A stretch of 64,000 bases of DNA from VAZQ01 sp035293945 (GTDB taxonomy: Bacteria; Pseudomonadota; Alphaproteobacteria; Rhizobiales; Xanthobacteraceae), in NCBI GenBank assembly GCA_035293945.1, contig DATGLV010000005.1:1-64000 (forward strand), in the 5' to 3' direction. The translations under genes and the position numbers were made by a program. Below, piece after piece: positions 16,623-24,444 of the stretch (the first letter of the stretch is position 1; the number at the start of each line of letters is the position of its first letter). A model generated the notes under the pieces. The model saw nothing but the letters and a program-made list of their open reading frames with translations, was not told the origin of the DNA and did no database searches.

Positions 16623-17747
16623 CTACGCACTCAAGCCCCCCGCGAGGGTCGGCACATCGAGCGGGCGGAAGCCATAGTGGGCGAGCCAGCGCAGATCACC
16701 CTCGAAGAAGTCACGCAGGTCCGGCATGCCGTATTTCAGCGCCGCAATACGTTCGATGCCCAAACCCCAGGCGAAACCCTGGTAGCTGTCCGGATCGAGC
16801 CCGCAATTGGAAAGCACGTTAGGGTGCACCATCCCGCAGCCCAGGATCTCGAGCCAGTCCTCGCCTTCGCCGAACCGGATTTCGCTCTTGCCGAGGCGAC
16901 ACTGGATGTCGACCTCGAGCGAAGGCTCGGTGAAGGGAAAGAACGAGGGACGGAAGCGCATCTTCACGTCGTCGACCTCGAAGAATGCCTTGCAGAACTC
17001 GGTCAGGATCCACTTGAGATGACCGAGATGCGCCCCCTTCTCGACCACCAGGCCTTCGACCTGATGGAACATCGGGGTATGGGTCTGGTCCCAGTCGCGT
17101 CGATAGACGCGGCCCGGCGTGATGATGCGGATCGGCGGCTGATTGGCCAGCATGGTCCGCACCTGCACGGTGGACGTGTGGCTGCGCAGCAGCAGGCGCG
17201 AGCCGTCCGGCTGCGGCGGAAAAAAGAACGTGTCGTGCATCTCGCGCGCCGGATGGCCGACCGGCGTGTTCAACATGGTGAAATTGTTGTCGTCGGTCTC
17301 GATGTCGGGGCCTTCGGCCACGCGGAAACCCATGTCGGCGAAGATCGCGGTGAGCTCGTCGATGACCTGGCTCATCGGATGCAGGCGCCCGGCCTCTGCC
17401 GGAGCTTCGAGAACCGGCAGGGTGACGTCGATATAGGGAACGACTGTCTTGTTTGTGTACCTAACGAAGTCACTCTCGCTCAGTCCGGCCTGAAGACGTC
17501 GCTCTTTAAGTGCCTCTTTTCTTGATTCGATTGCGGTAGCTATGCGCTCCTTAATTCCATTAACGATTGCGCCGTGGTGCTTGCGTTGCTCCAAAGGCAA
17601 GCCGCCAACCATTCTTGCAATGGTGGTGATGCGGCCGTTTCTTCCAAGCTCCGAGACACGCAACACTTCGAGTTGCATCTCGTTCTCGGCCGCCGCGATC
17701 CGAGCCAAGATCTCTTGCTCCGTTTGGGCGCCTATTTGAAAATCCAT
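16623..17747 (-). CDS. pheS: Phenylalanine--tRNA ligase alpha subunit
   Basis: PheS, 374 residues, the catalytic subunit of phenylalanyl-tRNA synthetase. After the N-terminal coiled-coil arm come class II motif 1 (GRLHPMSQVIDELTAIF), motif 2 (RVYRRDWDQTHTPMFHQVEGLVV) and motif 3 (GFAWGLGIERIAALKYGM). Start ATG at 17747 gives MDFQIGAQTEQEILARI. The linker before IDVTLP is about 15 residues longer than I expect for the family (roughly residues 88-105, LSESDFVRYTNKTVVPY) and is encoded by noticeably AT-richer DNA (about 17430-17600) than the rest of the gene. Catalytic motifs are intact. Confidence 0.97.
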   Translation of the reverse strand: MDFQIGAQTEQEILARIAAAENEMQLEVLRVSELGRNGRITTIARMVGGLPLEQRKHHGAIVNGIKERIATAIESRKEALKERRLQAGLSESDFVRYTNKTVVPYIDVTLPVLEAPAEAGRLHPMSQVIDELTAIFADMGFRVAEGPDIETDDNNFTMLNTPVGHPAREMHDTFFFPPQPDGSRLLLRSHTSTVQVRTMLANQPPIRIITPGRVYRRDWDQTHTPMFHQVEGLVVEKGAHLGHLKWILTEFCKAFFEVDDVKMRFRPSFFPFTEPSLEVDIQCRLGKSEIRFGEGEDWLEILGCGMVHPNVLSNCGLDPDSYQGFAWGLGIERIAALKYGMPDLRDFFEGDLRWLAHYGFRPLDVPTLAGGLSA

Positions 17748-17908
17748 GGTTCTGCTCCGACGCGGAACGCAAGGTGGTTCGATCGCAACCACCCGCAGGT
17801 AAGGCAAAAACGCAGGCTGCACCCCGCATTTCCCGCGGTGCCACCCCCATTTTGGCCGCAGCCACGGTGTGGGTGGGCTACGAGCCGGTCGGCGATGCGC
17901 CGCGCAGT

Positions 17909-18274
17909 TCAGGCGGTCGCCGGCAGCGCCGCCTTTGCCTGTTCCACGATTGCCTGGAATGCGGCCGGCTCGGCGATGGCGAGATCGGACAGCACCTTGC
18001 GGTCGACGATCACGCCCGCTTTGGCAAGCCCGTCGATAAATCGACTGTAGTTCAGGCCGAACGGCCGCACCGCGGCATTGAGGCGCTGGATCCACAGTGC
18101 CCGGAAGCTGCGCTTGCGCCGCTTGCGGTCGCGAAATGCGTATTGGTTGGCTTTTTCGACCGCCTGCTTGGCGATCCGGATGGTGTTCTTGCGCCGGCCG
18201 TGAAAGCCCTTGGCGGCTTTGAAAACCTTCTTGTGCTTGGCGTGTCCGGTGACGCCACGTTTGACGCGGGCCAT
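17909..18274 (-). CDS. rplT: 50S ribosomal protein L20
   Basis: L20, 121 residues, an early 23S rRNA-binding assembly protein. The basic N-terminal extension MARVKRGVTGHAKHKKVFK and the globular part ending in AFQAIVEQAKAAL are typical. It follows rpmI by 63 bp in the usual infC-rpmI-rplT order and is followed by pheS, as in many bacteria. In other bacteria L20 represses this operon by binding its own leader mRNA; no such site was identified here. Confidence 0.98.
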   Translation of the reverse strand: MARVKRGVTGHAKHKKVFKAAKGFHGRRKNTIRIAKQAVEKANQYAFRDRKRRKRSFRALWIQRLNAAVRPFGLNYSRFIDGLAKAGVIVDRKVLSDLAIAEPAAFQAIVEQAKAALPATA

Positions 18275-18337
18275 TACCTAATCTCCTGGCAATTGTGCTG
18301 GTGCCTTCGGGGCTTGCCGATCCGATGGACCGGAAAG

Positions 18338-18538
18338 CTAGCCGTTGGGCAGGAAGTATTTCTTGACGTTGTCGCCGTCGGTCTTGAACAAAACCGCGGT
18401 GCCGCGCAATTGACGGATCTGCTTCTTGGTCCGCTTGATCATGCCGTGGCGCTTGCGGGACTGCTGAAACAGCACCTTCCCGCTCGCCGTCACCTTGAAG
18501 CGCTTCTTGGCGCCCGACTTGGTCTTGATCTTGGGCAT
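18338..18538 (-). CDS. rpmI: 50S ribosomal protein L35
   Basis: L35, 66 residues, starting MPKIKTKSGAKKRFKVT at the ATG at 18538, with the typical KRHGMIKRTKKQIRQLRG and FKTDGDNVKKYFLPNG end. AAAGGAGAG (reverse strand) stands just before the start and is a strong ribosome binding site. It is separated from infC by 335 bp, unusually far for this operon. Confidence 0.97.
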   Translation of the reverse strand: MPKIKTKSGAKKRFKVTASGKVLFQQSRKRHGMIKRTKKQIRQLRGTAVLFKTDGDNVKKYFLPNG

Positions 18539-18873
18539 TTGGCTCTCCTTTCGCGCCGGACGAGCTTGATAAGGGCCTTGAAGGCCCCACGCCGGCGTCA
18601 CATCGATAAAGTGTGCTTTGAGCACTTCGCCGCAGCCACGGCAGCCCTGATCGAGCCGGGTCGCGGGAGGGCGCGGTTATGGCAGAGGAAAAGCCAAATG
18701 ACAACCGGCCTCCGCGTTGGTGCAGGGGCTCGGAAGGCTCCCGCTCTTGCGAAGCGAGGGAGGACCGGTTTTCGGACCCGCCCTCGCGACCGGAGATGCG
18801 CGCAAAACCACCTCGCCCGACCCGTCTGGCCGGCGCAATGCGCGGATCGCTGGCTCATTGCCGGAAGGCGCCC
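18539..18873. other. infC-rpmI intergenic region with a palindromic-repeat remnant
   Basis: No gene is seen in these 335 bp. A segment around 18743-18780 (GCTCTTGCGAAGCGAGG, then GACCGGTTTTCGGACC) is related to the core of the repeats at 3105-3140 and 33802-33819. GGGCCTTGAAGGCCC (18573-18587) can form a 6-bp hairpin upstream of rpmI on the minus strand and could act as a leader structure. Repeat invasion probably explains the long gap. Confidence 0.55.
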
Positions 18874-19413
18874 TCAGCGAGGCGCCAACACCATTACCAC
18901 CTGGCGGCCTTCGAACCGGGGTTCCTGCTCGACCTTGGCGTACTTGGTGGTGTCGTCCTTGACGCGGTTGAGGAGCTGCGTCCCCAATTCCTGGTGCGCC
19001 ATCTCGCGACCGCGGAAGCGCAGCGTCACCTTGACCTTGTCGCCCTCCTCGAAGAAGCGCTGCATGGAACGCATCTTCACATCATAGTCGTGGTCGTCGA
19101 TCATCGGCCGGAGCTTGATCTCCTTGACCTCGACCACTTTCTGTTTCTTGCGGGCTTCCGCTGCTTTTTTCTGCGCTTGGTATTTGTATTTACCGTAATC
19201 GAGAATTCTGCAGACGGGCGGATTATTGTTTGGAACAATCTCAACCAGATCGAGTCCGGCCTCGACGGCCTTGGCGAGGGCGGTCTGGGTATCAATGACG
19301 CCCAGATTGACGCCGGTCTGATCGATCAGTTGGACTTCGCGGGTGCGGATTTCCTCATTGAGGCGCGGCCCGTCCTTTTGGACGGGCTTCTCGGTTCTCA
19401 TCGGGCGGCGAAT
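18874..19413 (-). CDS. infC: Translation initiation factor IF-3 (AUU start)
   Basis: IF-3, about 179 residues, binds the 30S subunit and enforces correct start-codon choice. The N-domain has KDGPRLNEEIRTREVQLIDQ and the C-domain KYQAQKKAAEARKKQ, VKEIKLRPMIDDHDYDVK and FFEEGDKVKVTLRFRGRE. The start is taken as ATT at 19413 (reading I-R-R-P-M-R) because GAGGAGAG lies seven bases upstream and related proteins begin with an IRRP-like sequence. IF-3 in many bacteria uses AUU so that the factor represses its own translation. An ATG four codons in, or the open frame upstream to 19464, are alternatives. rpmI and rplT follow. Confidence 0.93.
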   Translation of the reverse strand: MRRPMRTEKPVQKDGPRLNEEIRTREVQLIDQTGVNLGVIDTQTALAKAVEAGLDLVEIVPNNNPPVCRILDYGKYKYQAQKKAAEARKKQKVVEVKEIKLRPMIDDHDYDVKMRSMQRFFEEGDKVKVTLRFRGREMAHQELGTQLLNRVKDDTTKYAKVEQEPRFEGRQVVMVLAPR

Positions 19414-19420
19414 GGCTTTG

Positions 19421-19462
19421 CTCTCCTCAAGCTGTTGCGGAACGTCCGCTGCAACAGCGGAC
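19421..19462 (-). promoter_or_regulatory. infC: infC leader: Shine-Dalgarno and two mutually exclusive hairpins
   Basis: On the minus-strand mRNA, hairpin 1 pairs GTCCGCTG with CAGCGGAC around a UUG loop (19444-19462). Hairpin 2 pairs CTGTTGC with GCAACAG (19451-19457 with 19432-19438) and uses part of the same bases, so only one can form. Hairpin 2 ends three bases before the GAGGAGAG ribosome binding site (19421-19428). The arrangement could influence access to the AUU start; this is inference from base pairing only. Confidence 0.45.
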
Positions 19463-19557
19463 AACAGAAGGATCGGTACAAACCGGGGTCAAGTCAAGGA
19501 CGGAGAACAGATGACGGACGAAAGGTGACAAACTGAACGAACCCGCGGCACCCGCGC

Positions 19558-20769
19558 TCAAAGATCGCGCGCCAACAACGACATATAGACCGCCCGGGTC
19601 GCGACCGCAGCGCTCTGTGGCGAAAACATGTATTCGGCGAACTGACGCGCGCGCGCCGCCATGGCCTGATATTCGGTGGAATCGAGCCGCAGCGCCAGCT
19701 TGAGGGCCTCGGTGGCCCCGAGCGGGTCGGCAGCGGCCACTACCCAGCCGGTGCGCAGCTCCTCCGGCATGCGCGGCGGCACCAGCACATGCTCGGGCAG
19801 CATGCCGACATCGGTGGTGATCACCGGGCGGGCCATGGCTTGGGCCTGCGCCACGATGCTGCCGAGCAGCGGGGCCTCCACCGCCGTAACCAAGACGATA
19901 TCGGCCACGGCCAGTGCTGCGGGCACGTCGGGGCAATGCCCAGTCAGCCGCAGCAGGCGCCCAACGCCGAGCTCCCGGGCCTGCTTCATGATCTCCCGTG
20001 CGTAGCCGCGATAGGTCGCATGCTCGCCGACGATCGCGTAGGTGAGCCCCTTGATCCCTTCGTCCGCGAGCGCACGGGCGAGCTGGGGGACGATGGCTTG
20101 GCCGTTCCATGCCGCGACGCGTCCCGGCACCACGACGACGCGGTCGCGATCGGGAATCTTCCAGGCTTGGCGAAGGGCTTCACTCCGCTCCGGCGCCACC
20201 ATCAGCGGATTGTAGACGGCGGTGTCGATCTCGCGTGGAATGATGGTCACCTGCTCGCCGGAAAGGCCGTATCGCTGCATCACAGGGGTCGCCGCGTAAG
20301 CCGACGGCGCGATGATGCGGTCGCCTTGCGCCAACGCGGCCGAGACGGGCGCGGGCCAGCGTCGCCCCACGGCTGGCGCGTCCGGCAGCGTCGTGACGAG
20401 CCAAACAGCGATGCGGCTCGCTGCCACGCGCGCGCTCCAGGCTCCGCCGGCGCTCTGGGCATGCACGATATCGATACGCTCGGCGCCGATCAGACTTTCC
20501 AGGACGCCGGCGTTCTTGTGCAGACGGAACGGATTGACGGTTTCGTTGCGCAGCTCGACCCAATCCGCCCCGAAGCTGCGCAGCTCGTTCACCAGCGGGC
20601 CGGCTTTGGCTGCGACCAGCGCCCGCGCGCCGGCCTGCAGCAAGGCAAACGCCACATTGACAGCGGCCCGCGCATTGGGCTCCTCGACCAGCGCCGACAC
20701 GATCTGCAATATGGTGGCGCCGGCCAGCGTACGCCGTGGGATGCGCGATGCGTCGTAGCCGTCGCTCAA
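19558..20769 (-). CDS. Glycosyltransferase, GT4-like (GT-B fold)
   Basis: A 403-residue GT-B fold glycosyltransferase. The N-terminal half has an acceptor-domain pattern (ALLQAGARALVAAKAGPLVNELRSFGADW, then DIVHAQSAGGAW), and the C-terminal half has the GT4-like donor-binding region: VVVPGRVAAWNGQ, LLRLTGHCPDVPAALAVADIVLV and the terminal EAPLLGSIVAQAQAMARPVITT. A sugar-nucleotide donor and a lipid or polysaccharide acceptor at the inner membrane are likely, but neither is known. The start appears to be TTG at 20769 with AAGGA upstream; no in-frame ATG is nearby. Confidence 0.8.
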   Translation of the reverse strand: MSDGYDASRIPRRTLAGATILQIVSALVEEPNARAAVNVAFALLQAGARALVAAKAGPLVNELRSFGADWVELRNETVNPFRLHKNAGVLESLIGAERIDIVHAQSAGGAWSARVAASRIAVWLVTTLPDAPAVGRRWPAPVSAALAQGDRIIAPSAYAATPVMQRYGLSGEQVTIIPREIDTAVYNPLMVAPERSEALRQAWKIPDRDRVVVVPGRVAAWNGQAIVPQLARALADEGIKGLTYAIVGEHATYRGYAREIMKQARELGVGRLLRLTGHCPDVPAALAVADIVLVTAVEAPLLGSIVAQAQAMARPVITTDVGMLPEHVLVPPRMPEELRTGWVVAAADPLGATEALKLALRLDSTEYQAMAARARQFAEYMFSPQSAAVATRAVYMSLLARDL

Positions 20770-20879
20770 GGCTCACGTTCCTTAAGGCGGAGCGGCGCGA
20801 AGGCGCGGAGCAAAGGCGGTCTCATCGGCGGATAGTTGTTGAAGTGAATTGGTCGGGGATGATTCGCCGGGGCCGATGC

Positions 20880-21656
20880 ATGCGTAATGATTGCCTGAAA
20901 TTCTTGGATGTTGGAACTGGCGCCGCGGCGCGAAAAATTGCCGTACGGCAGCGTCCGGGCGGTACGCCCGGCCTCTTCTGGCTCGGCGGCTTCAAGTCCG
21001 ACATGAAGGGCACCAAGGCGCAGGCGCTCGATGCTTGGGCCGAGGCACGCGGGCGTGCGCTGACCCGCTTCGACTATTCGGGTCACGGCGAATCCGGTGG
21101 CAGCTTCACGGATGGGACGATCGGGGGGTGGCTCGAGGAGAGCCTCGTGGTGTTTTCGGCCTGCTGCACAGGCCCGCAGGTGGTTGTTGGCTCGTCCATG
21201 GGAGGGTGGCTCGCGCTGCTCCTGCTGCGGGCGCTGGCGCAGCGAAAGGAGCCGTCGGGCGGGCAGGTCGCCGCCCTGGTCCTGATCGCGCCCGCGGTCG
21301 ATTTCACCGAGGAGCTGATGTGGAAGCAATTTTCCCCTGAGATCCGGCGGCAGATCGAGCAAGAGGGTGCTTGGGAACGTCCATCCCGGTACGGCGAGGC
21401 CCCATACCCCATTACGCGCGCCCTGATCCAGGAAGGACGCCGGCACCTTCTGCTCGGCGGCTTGATCGAGACCCGTTGCCCGGTGCGCATTCTGCAGGGG
21501 GTGCAGGACCCGGATGTGCCCTGGCAGCATGCGGTCGACCTCACCTCCTGCCTGGCGCAGGACGACGTTGTGCTCACTTTGGTCAAGGATGGCGACCACC
21601 GGCTCTCGCGCCCGGAAGACATTGAGCGCCTGCTGGCCGCGGTGGCGGAGTTCTAA
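20880..21656 (+). CDS. Alpha/beta hydrolase
   Basis: A 258-residue alpha/beta hydrolase. It has the early GLFWLGGFKSDMKGTKA segment, FDYSGHGESGG, the nucleophile elbow VGSSMGGWLAL (serine in GSSMGG), the acid residue in QGVQDPDVPWQHA and the histidine in KDGDHRLSRPED, so the triad is complete. The overall pattern resembles ABHD10/serine-esterase-like proteins. ATG at 20880 is chosen; an ATG at 20859 is also in frame. It is divergent from the glycosyltransferase and its stop overlaps the convergent queG stop by four bases. Substrate unknown. Confidence 0.85.
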   Translation: MRNDCLKFLDVGTGAAARKIAVRQRPGGTPGLFWLGGFKSDMKGTKAQALDAWAEARGRALTRFDYSGHGESGGSFTDGTIGGWLEESLVVFSACCTGPQVVVGSSMGGWLALLLLRALAQRKEPSGGQVAALVLIAPAVDFTEELMWKQFSPEIRRQIEQEGAWERPSRYGEAPYPITRALIQEGRRHLLLGGLIETRCPVRILQGVQDPDVPWQHAVDLTSCLAQDDVVLTLVKDGDHRLSRPEDIERLLAAVAEF

Positions 21657-22912
21657 CCTTTCTGCAACAGCGCTGCCCGCCATTCGGCTGCGACGGTTGG
21701 GTCGCTCTCGGCGTCCTGACGACGCGCCGCGTTGGCCAAGAGCCGCCTGCGATCGAGCCGTCCGAGCGCCCAAATGGCGGCGCCGCGAACGAGCGAAGAG
21801 GCGTCATCGAGCAGACGCTCGGCTGCGCCGGCAAGCTGCGGCTCGCCTGAATTGCCGATGGCGATCAGCACATTGCGCAGGAAGCGGTCGCGTCCGGCGC
21901 GCTTCACCGGCGACTTGGCAAAAAGCGATCTGAAGGCTTGGTCATCGAGCGCGGCGAGCTCGGCAAGGGGCGGCGCGATGAGCGCTTCCCTGGCTGCGAG
22001 CTTCGCCTCGCGGCCGGCTTGTGCGTATTTGTTCCAAGGACAGACCGCAAGGCAATCGTCGCACCCGAAAATGCGGTTGCCCATTGCGCCCCGCAGCTCA
22101 TGCGGGATCGGGCCCTTGTGCTCGATGGTCAGGTACGAGATGCAGCGACGGGCGTCGAGCCGGTAGGGTGCCGGAAATGCTGCGGTCGGGCAGATATCGA
22201 GGCAGGCTCGGCAGCTGCCGCAATGGTCGCTTTCCGCCGTATCCGCGGGGAGATCAAGGGTCGTAAAGATCGCGCCGAGAAACAGCCACGAGCCGAGCCT
22301 GCGCGAAACCAGATTGGTGTGCTTGCCCTGCCAGCCGAGCCCTGCGGCCTCCGCCAAAGGCTTCTCCATCACGGCCGCGGTATCGACGAAGACTTTTACA
22401 TCGCCGCCGGCGCGCGCGATGAGCCAACGGGCGATTGTCTTCAGCCGCGGCTTGATAAGCTCGTGATAGTCCTCGCCGCGCGCATAGATCGATATGCCGC
22501 CGTGGTCACGCTGCTTAAGGATCGCCAGCGGATCAGTAGCCGCCCCATAGTTGAGGCCGAGCATGATAATCGAGCGCACGTCCGGCCACAGCAGGCGCGG
22601 ATCGCCGCGGCGCGCGGCGGTTTCTGCCATCCATTCCATGTCGCCGTGCTGACCTTCCGCCAGAAAGCGCGCGAGCCTTGCTTTGGCTTGCGGCGCGGCA
22701 TCTGGGCGCGCAATGCCGACGACGTCGAAGCCCTGGGCGCGCGCGAAGCCGACCAGGTCGTCCTTAACTTGCTGCGCGTCTTTTAGAAATCCAGGTCTGC
22801 GTAGGTCGGCGAGGGAGGTATTCCGGCCAGCGTCTCGGTCAGGAGCGGACGGAACATCGGCCGCGACTTGATCCGCGCGTACCAGTCTTTTGCGGCTTCG
22901 TCCTCTTTCCAC
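21653..22912 (-). CDS. queG: Epoxyqueuosine reductase (start codon uncertain)
   Basis: QueG reduces epoxyqueuosine to queuosine in tRNA wobble positions, using cobalamin and two [4Fe-4S] clusters. Seen are GFDVVGIARPD, the SIIMLGLNYG core, KVFVDTAAVMEKPLAEAAGLGWQGKHT, the cluster motifs CGSCRACLDICPTAAF and FGCDDCLAVCPWNKYA, and a C-terminal HEAT-like tail. Family homology starts near 22780, but no ATG, GTG or TTG is in frame there: the nearest is GTG at 22912, inside the upstream gst gene. A CTG near 22750 preceded by AAGGA, or a long overlap with gst, are the alternatives; start at 22912 is given only as the nearest canonical codon. The protein body is certain. Confidence 0.9.
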   Translation of the reverse strand: MERGRSRKRLVRADQVAADVPSAPDRDAGRNTSLADLRRPGFLKDAQQVKDDLVGFARAQGFDVVGIARPDAAPQAKARLARFLAEGQHGDMEWMAETAARRGDPRLLWPDVRSIIMLGLNYGAATDPLAILKQRDHGGISIYARGEDYHELIKPRLKTIARWLIARAGGDVKVFVDTAAVMEKPLAEAAGLGWQGKHTNLVSRRLGSWLFLGAIFTTLDLPADTAESDHCGSCRACLDICPTAAFPAPYRLDARRCISYLTIEHKGPIPHELRGAMGNRIFGCDDCLAVCPWNKYAQAGREAKLAAREALIAPPLAELAALDDQAFRSLFAKSPVKRAGRDRFLRNVLIAIGNSGEPQLAGAAERLLDDASSLVRGAAIWALGRLDRRRLLANAARRQDAESDPTVAAEWRAALLQKG

Positions 22913-23475
22913 GGCACATCGCCCATATAGTCGGCCGCCGAGACGTGCGCGGCCGCCGCCAGATCCGCATATGTCATGCGATCGCCGGCCAGCCAATCGC
23001 GCGTACGCACGAGCCAGCCGATATAGGCGAGATGATAGCGGATGTTCTGCCGGGCTGCGCGGATCACCTCGGTATTGGGCGAGCCGTCGCCGCCCGAGAG
23101 CGGCATATGACGCTTGTACAGGCGCTCGGTGGTGAGCGGCCCACTGACCTCGGCGAAGAACTTGTCGTTGAACCAGCTCATCAAGCGCCGAACCTCGATG
23201 CGGGCGCCGCAATCGCGCGGCAACAGCCGGCGGTCGCCGAGCTCAGGCCCGATCGTCTCGTCAAGGAACTCGGCGATGATGGCTGCGCCCGGAACGGGCG
23301 GCTGCCCCTCAGCCAACAGGACCGGCGTTGTGCCGGCCGGATTGAGGGTCAGGAACTCCTCCCGCCGCTCCCACACCCGCTCCTCGACCAGCCGTGCGTC
23401 GAGCCCGAGCTCGCCCAGCGCGAGGCGCACGAAGCGCGAATGCGGGCAGAAGGAATGATGAAACAATGTCAGCAT
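22783..23475 (-). CDS. Glutathione S-transferase family protein
   Basis: A 230-residue GST. The thioredoxin-fold N-domain begins MLTLFHHSFCPHSRFVRLAL with a cysteine that may be catalytic (C10), followed by TPVLL (cis-proline) and the helical C-domain with DWLAGDRMTYADLAAAAHVSA. Such enzymes conjugate or reduce electrophiles with glutathione. ATG at 23475 is supported by the protein start; the open frame runs further upstream. queG follows on the same strand and its frame is open into this gene, so the two are probably co-transcribed. Confidence 0.9.
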   Translation of the reverse strand: MLTLFHHSFCPHSRFVRLALGELGLDARLVEERVWERREEFLTLNPAGTTPVLLAEGQPPVPGAAIIAEFLDETIGPELGDRRLLPRDCGARIEVRRLMSWFNDKFFAEVSGPLTTERLYKRHMPLSGGDGSPNTEVIRAARQNIRYHLAYIGWLVRTRDWLAGDRMTYADLAAAAHVSAADYMGDVPWKEDEAAKDWYARIKSRPMFRPLLTETLAGIPPSPTYADLDF

Positions 23476-23596
23476 GTTGATGGTGGTTATCGCGTAGTCT
23501 CCAGGCGCCGATTCGAAGCGCGAACCTAACGCATGTTGCGGAAAAAGCACGCCCCGGCGCCTGTGCATAGCGGTGCGACTCAGATAGCACCCCGCC

Positions 23597-24412
23597 ATGG
23601 CGTTCTTCGGGCTTGATCTCTTCAAGGCGCTTTCACTCGGCCTCATCGCGGGGCTGACCGAATTCCTCCCCGTGTCGACCGCTGCTCACCTCCTGTTCGC
23701 GCAGCGGTTCGGGCGTCTCGATGCGCAGTCCTTGGGTGCGGCCTTCGTTCCGTTGATCGAGCTTGCCGCCTTGGCCGCGCTCCTCTTGGTTTACGGAGCG
23801 CGCATTTGGCGGACCGCGGCCGCAACGGCAAATGATCCGGCAGCCCGCCGTTTCGCAATCGGGCTGCTGCTGGCATTTCTGCCATCCGCGGTTTTCGGAG
23901 CGCTGGTGCACGATATCGTTCGCGGCGCGCTCTTCAACGTCTGGGCGGTCGCATTCGCGCTCATCGTGGGCGGCGGGGTCTTGTTGTGGGCTGAACGCCT
24001 CGAGCTTGCGCCGCGCTATCACGAGGCGACGAAATTCCCGCTCGCAATGTGTTTGTTGATCGGGCTTGCCCAATGCGCGGCCCTGATCCCCGGCCTCTCG
24101 CGCGCGGGCGTGAGCATCGTGGCAGCACTGCTGCTTGGCGCTGATCGCCGCTCCGCCGCCGATTTCTCGCTCTGGCTCGCCATGCCGGGCCTGGCGGCTA
24201 CGCTCGCCTACGACCTCTACCGCAATCCTGTGGTGCTTGGCTCCTCCAGTCTCGGCGTGGCGGTGACCGGATTTGCGGCTGCGTTCCTGGCCGCCTGGTG
24301 CGTGGCGCGGACCTTTCTCGATTTCGCCTCGAGCCGTGGATTCGCCGCGTTCGCTTGGTGGCGGGTCATCCTTGGATCGCTCGCCCTGATCGGGCTTGCG
24401 CTCGGGCTTTGA
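23597..24412 (+). CDS. uppP: Undecaprenyl-diphosphatase-like protein, motif variant
   Basis: A 271-residue polytopic membrane protein of the UppP/BacA family, which recycles undecaprenyl pyrophosphate for cell-wall synthesis. GLTEFLPVSTAAHLL and ALIPGLSRAGVSI are the two family motifs. Both differ from the standard forms: the usual (E/Q)GLTE reads AGLTE (A18 replaces the first acidic or amide residue), SSTGH reads STAAH, and PG-x-SRSG reads PGLSRAG. The glutamate E22, histidine H31 and arginine remain. It may be an active divergent enzyme or a specialised paralogue. It converges with the NDUFA9-like gene. Confidence 0.85.
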   Translation: MAFFGLDLFKALSLGLIAGLTEFLPVSTAAHLLFAQRFGRLDAQSLGAAFVPLIELAALAALLLVYGARIWRTAAATANDPAARRFAIGLLLAFLPSAVFGALVHDIVRGALFNVWAVAFALIVGGGVLLWAERLELAPRYHEATKFPLAMCLLIGLAQCAALIPGLSRAGVSIVAALLLGADRRSAADFSLWLAMPGLAATLAYDLYRNPVVLGSSSLGVAVTGFAAAFLAAWCVARTFLDFASSRGFAAFAWWRVILGSLALIGLALGL

Positions 24413-24444
24413 GCCGATGACCGCCGCTCACCAACGGAAGGGCT

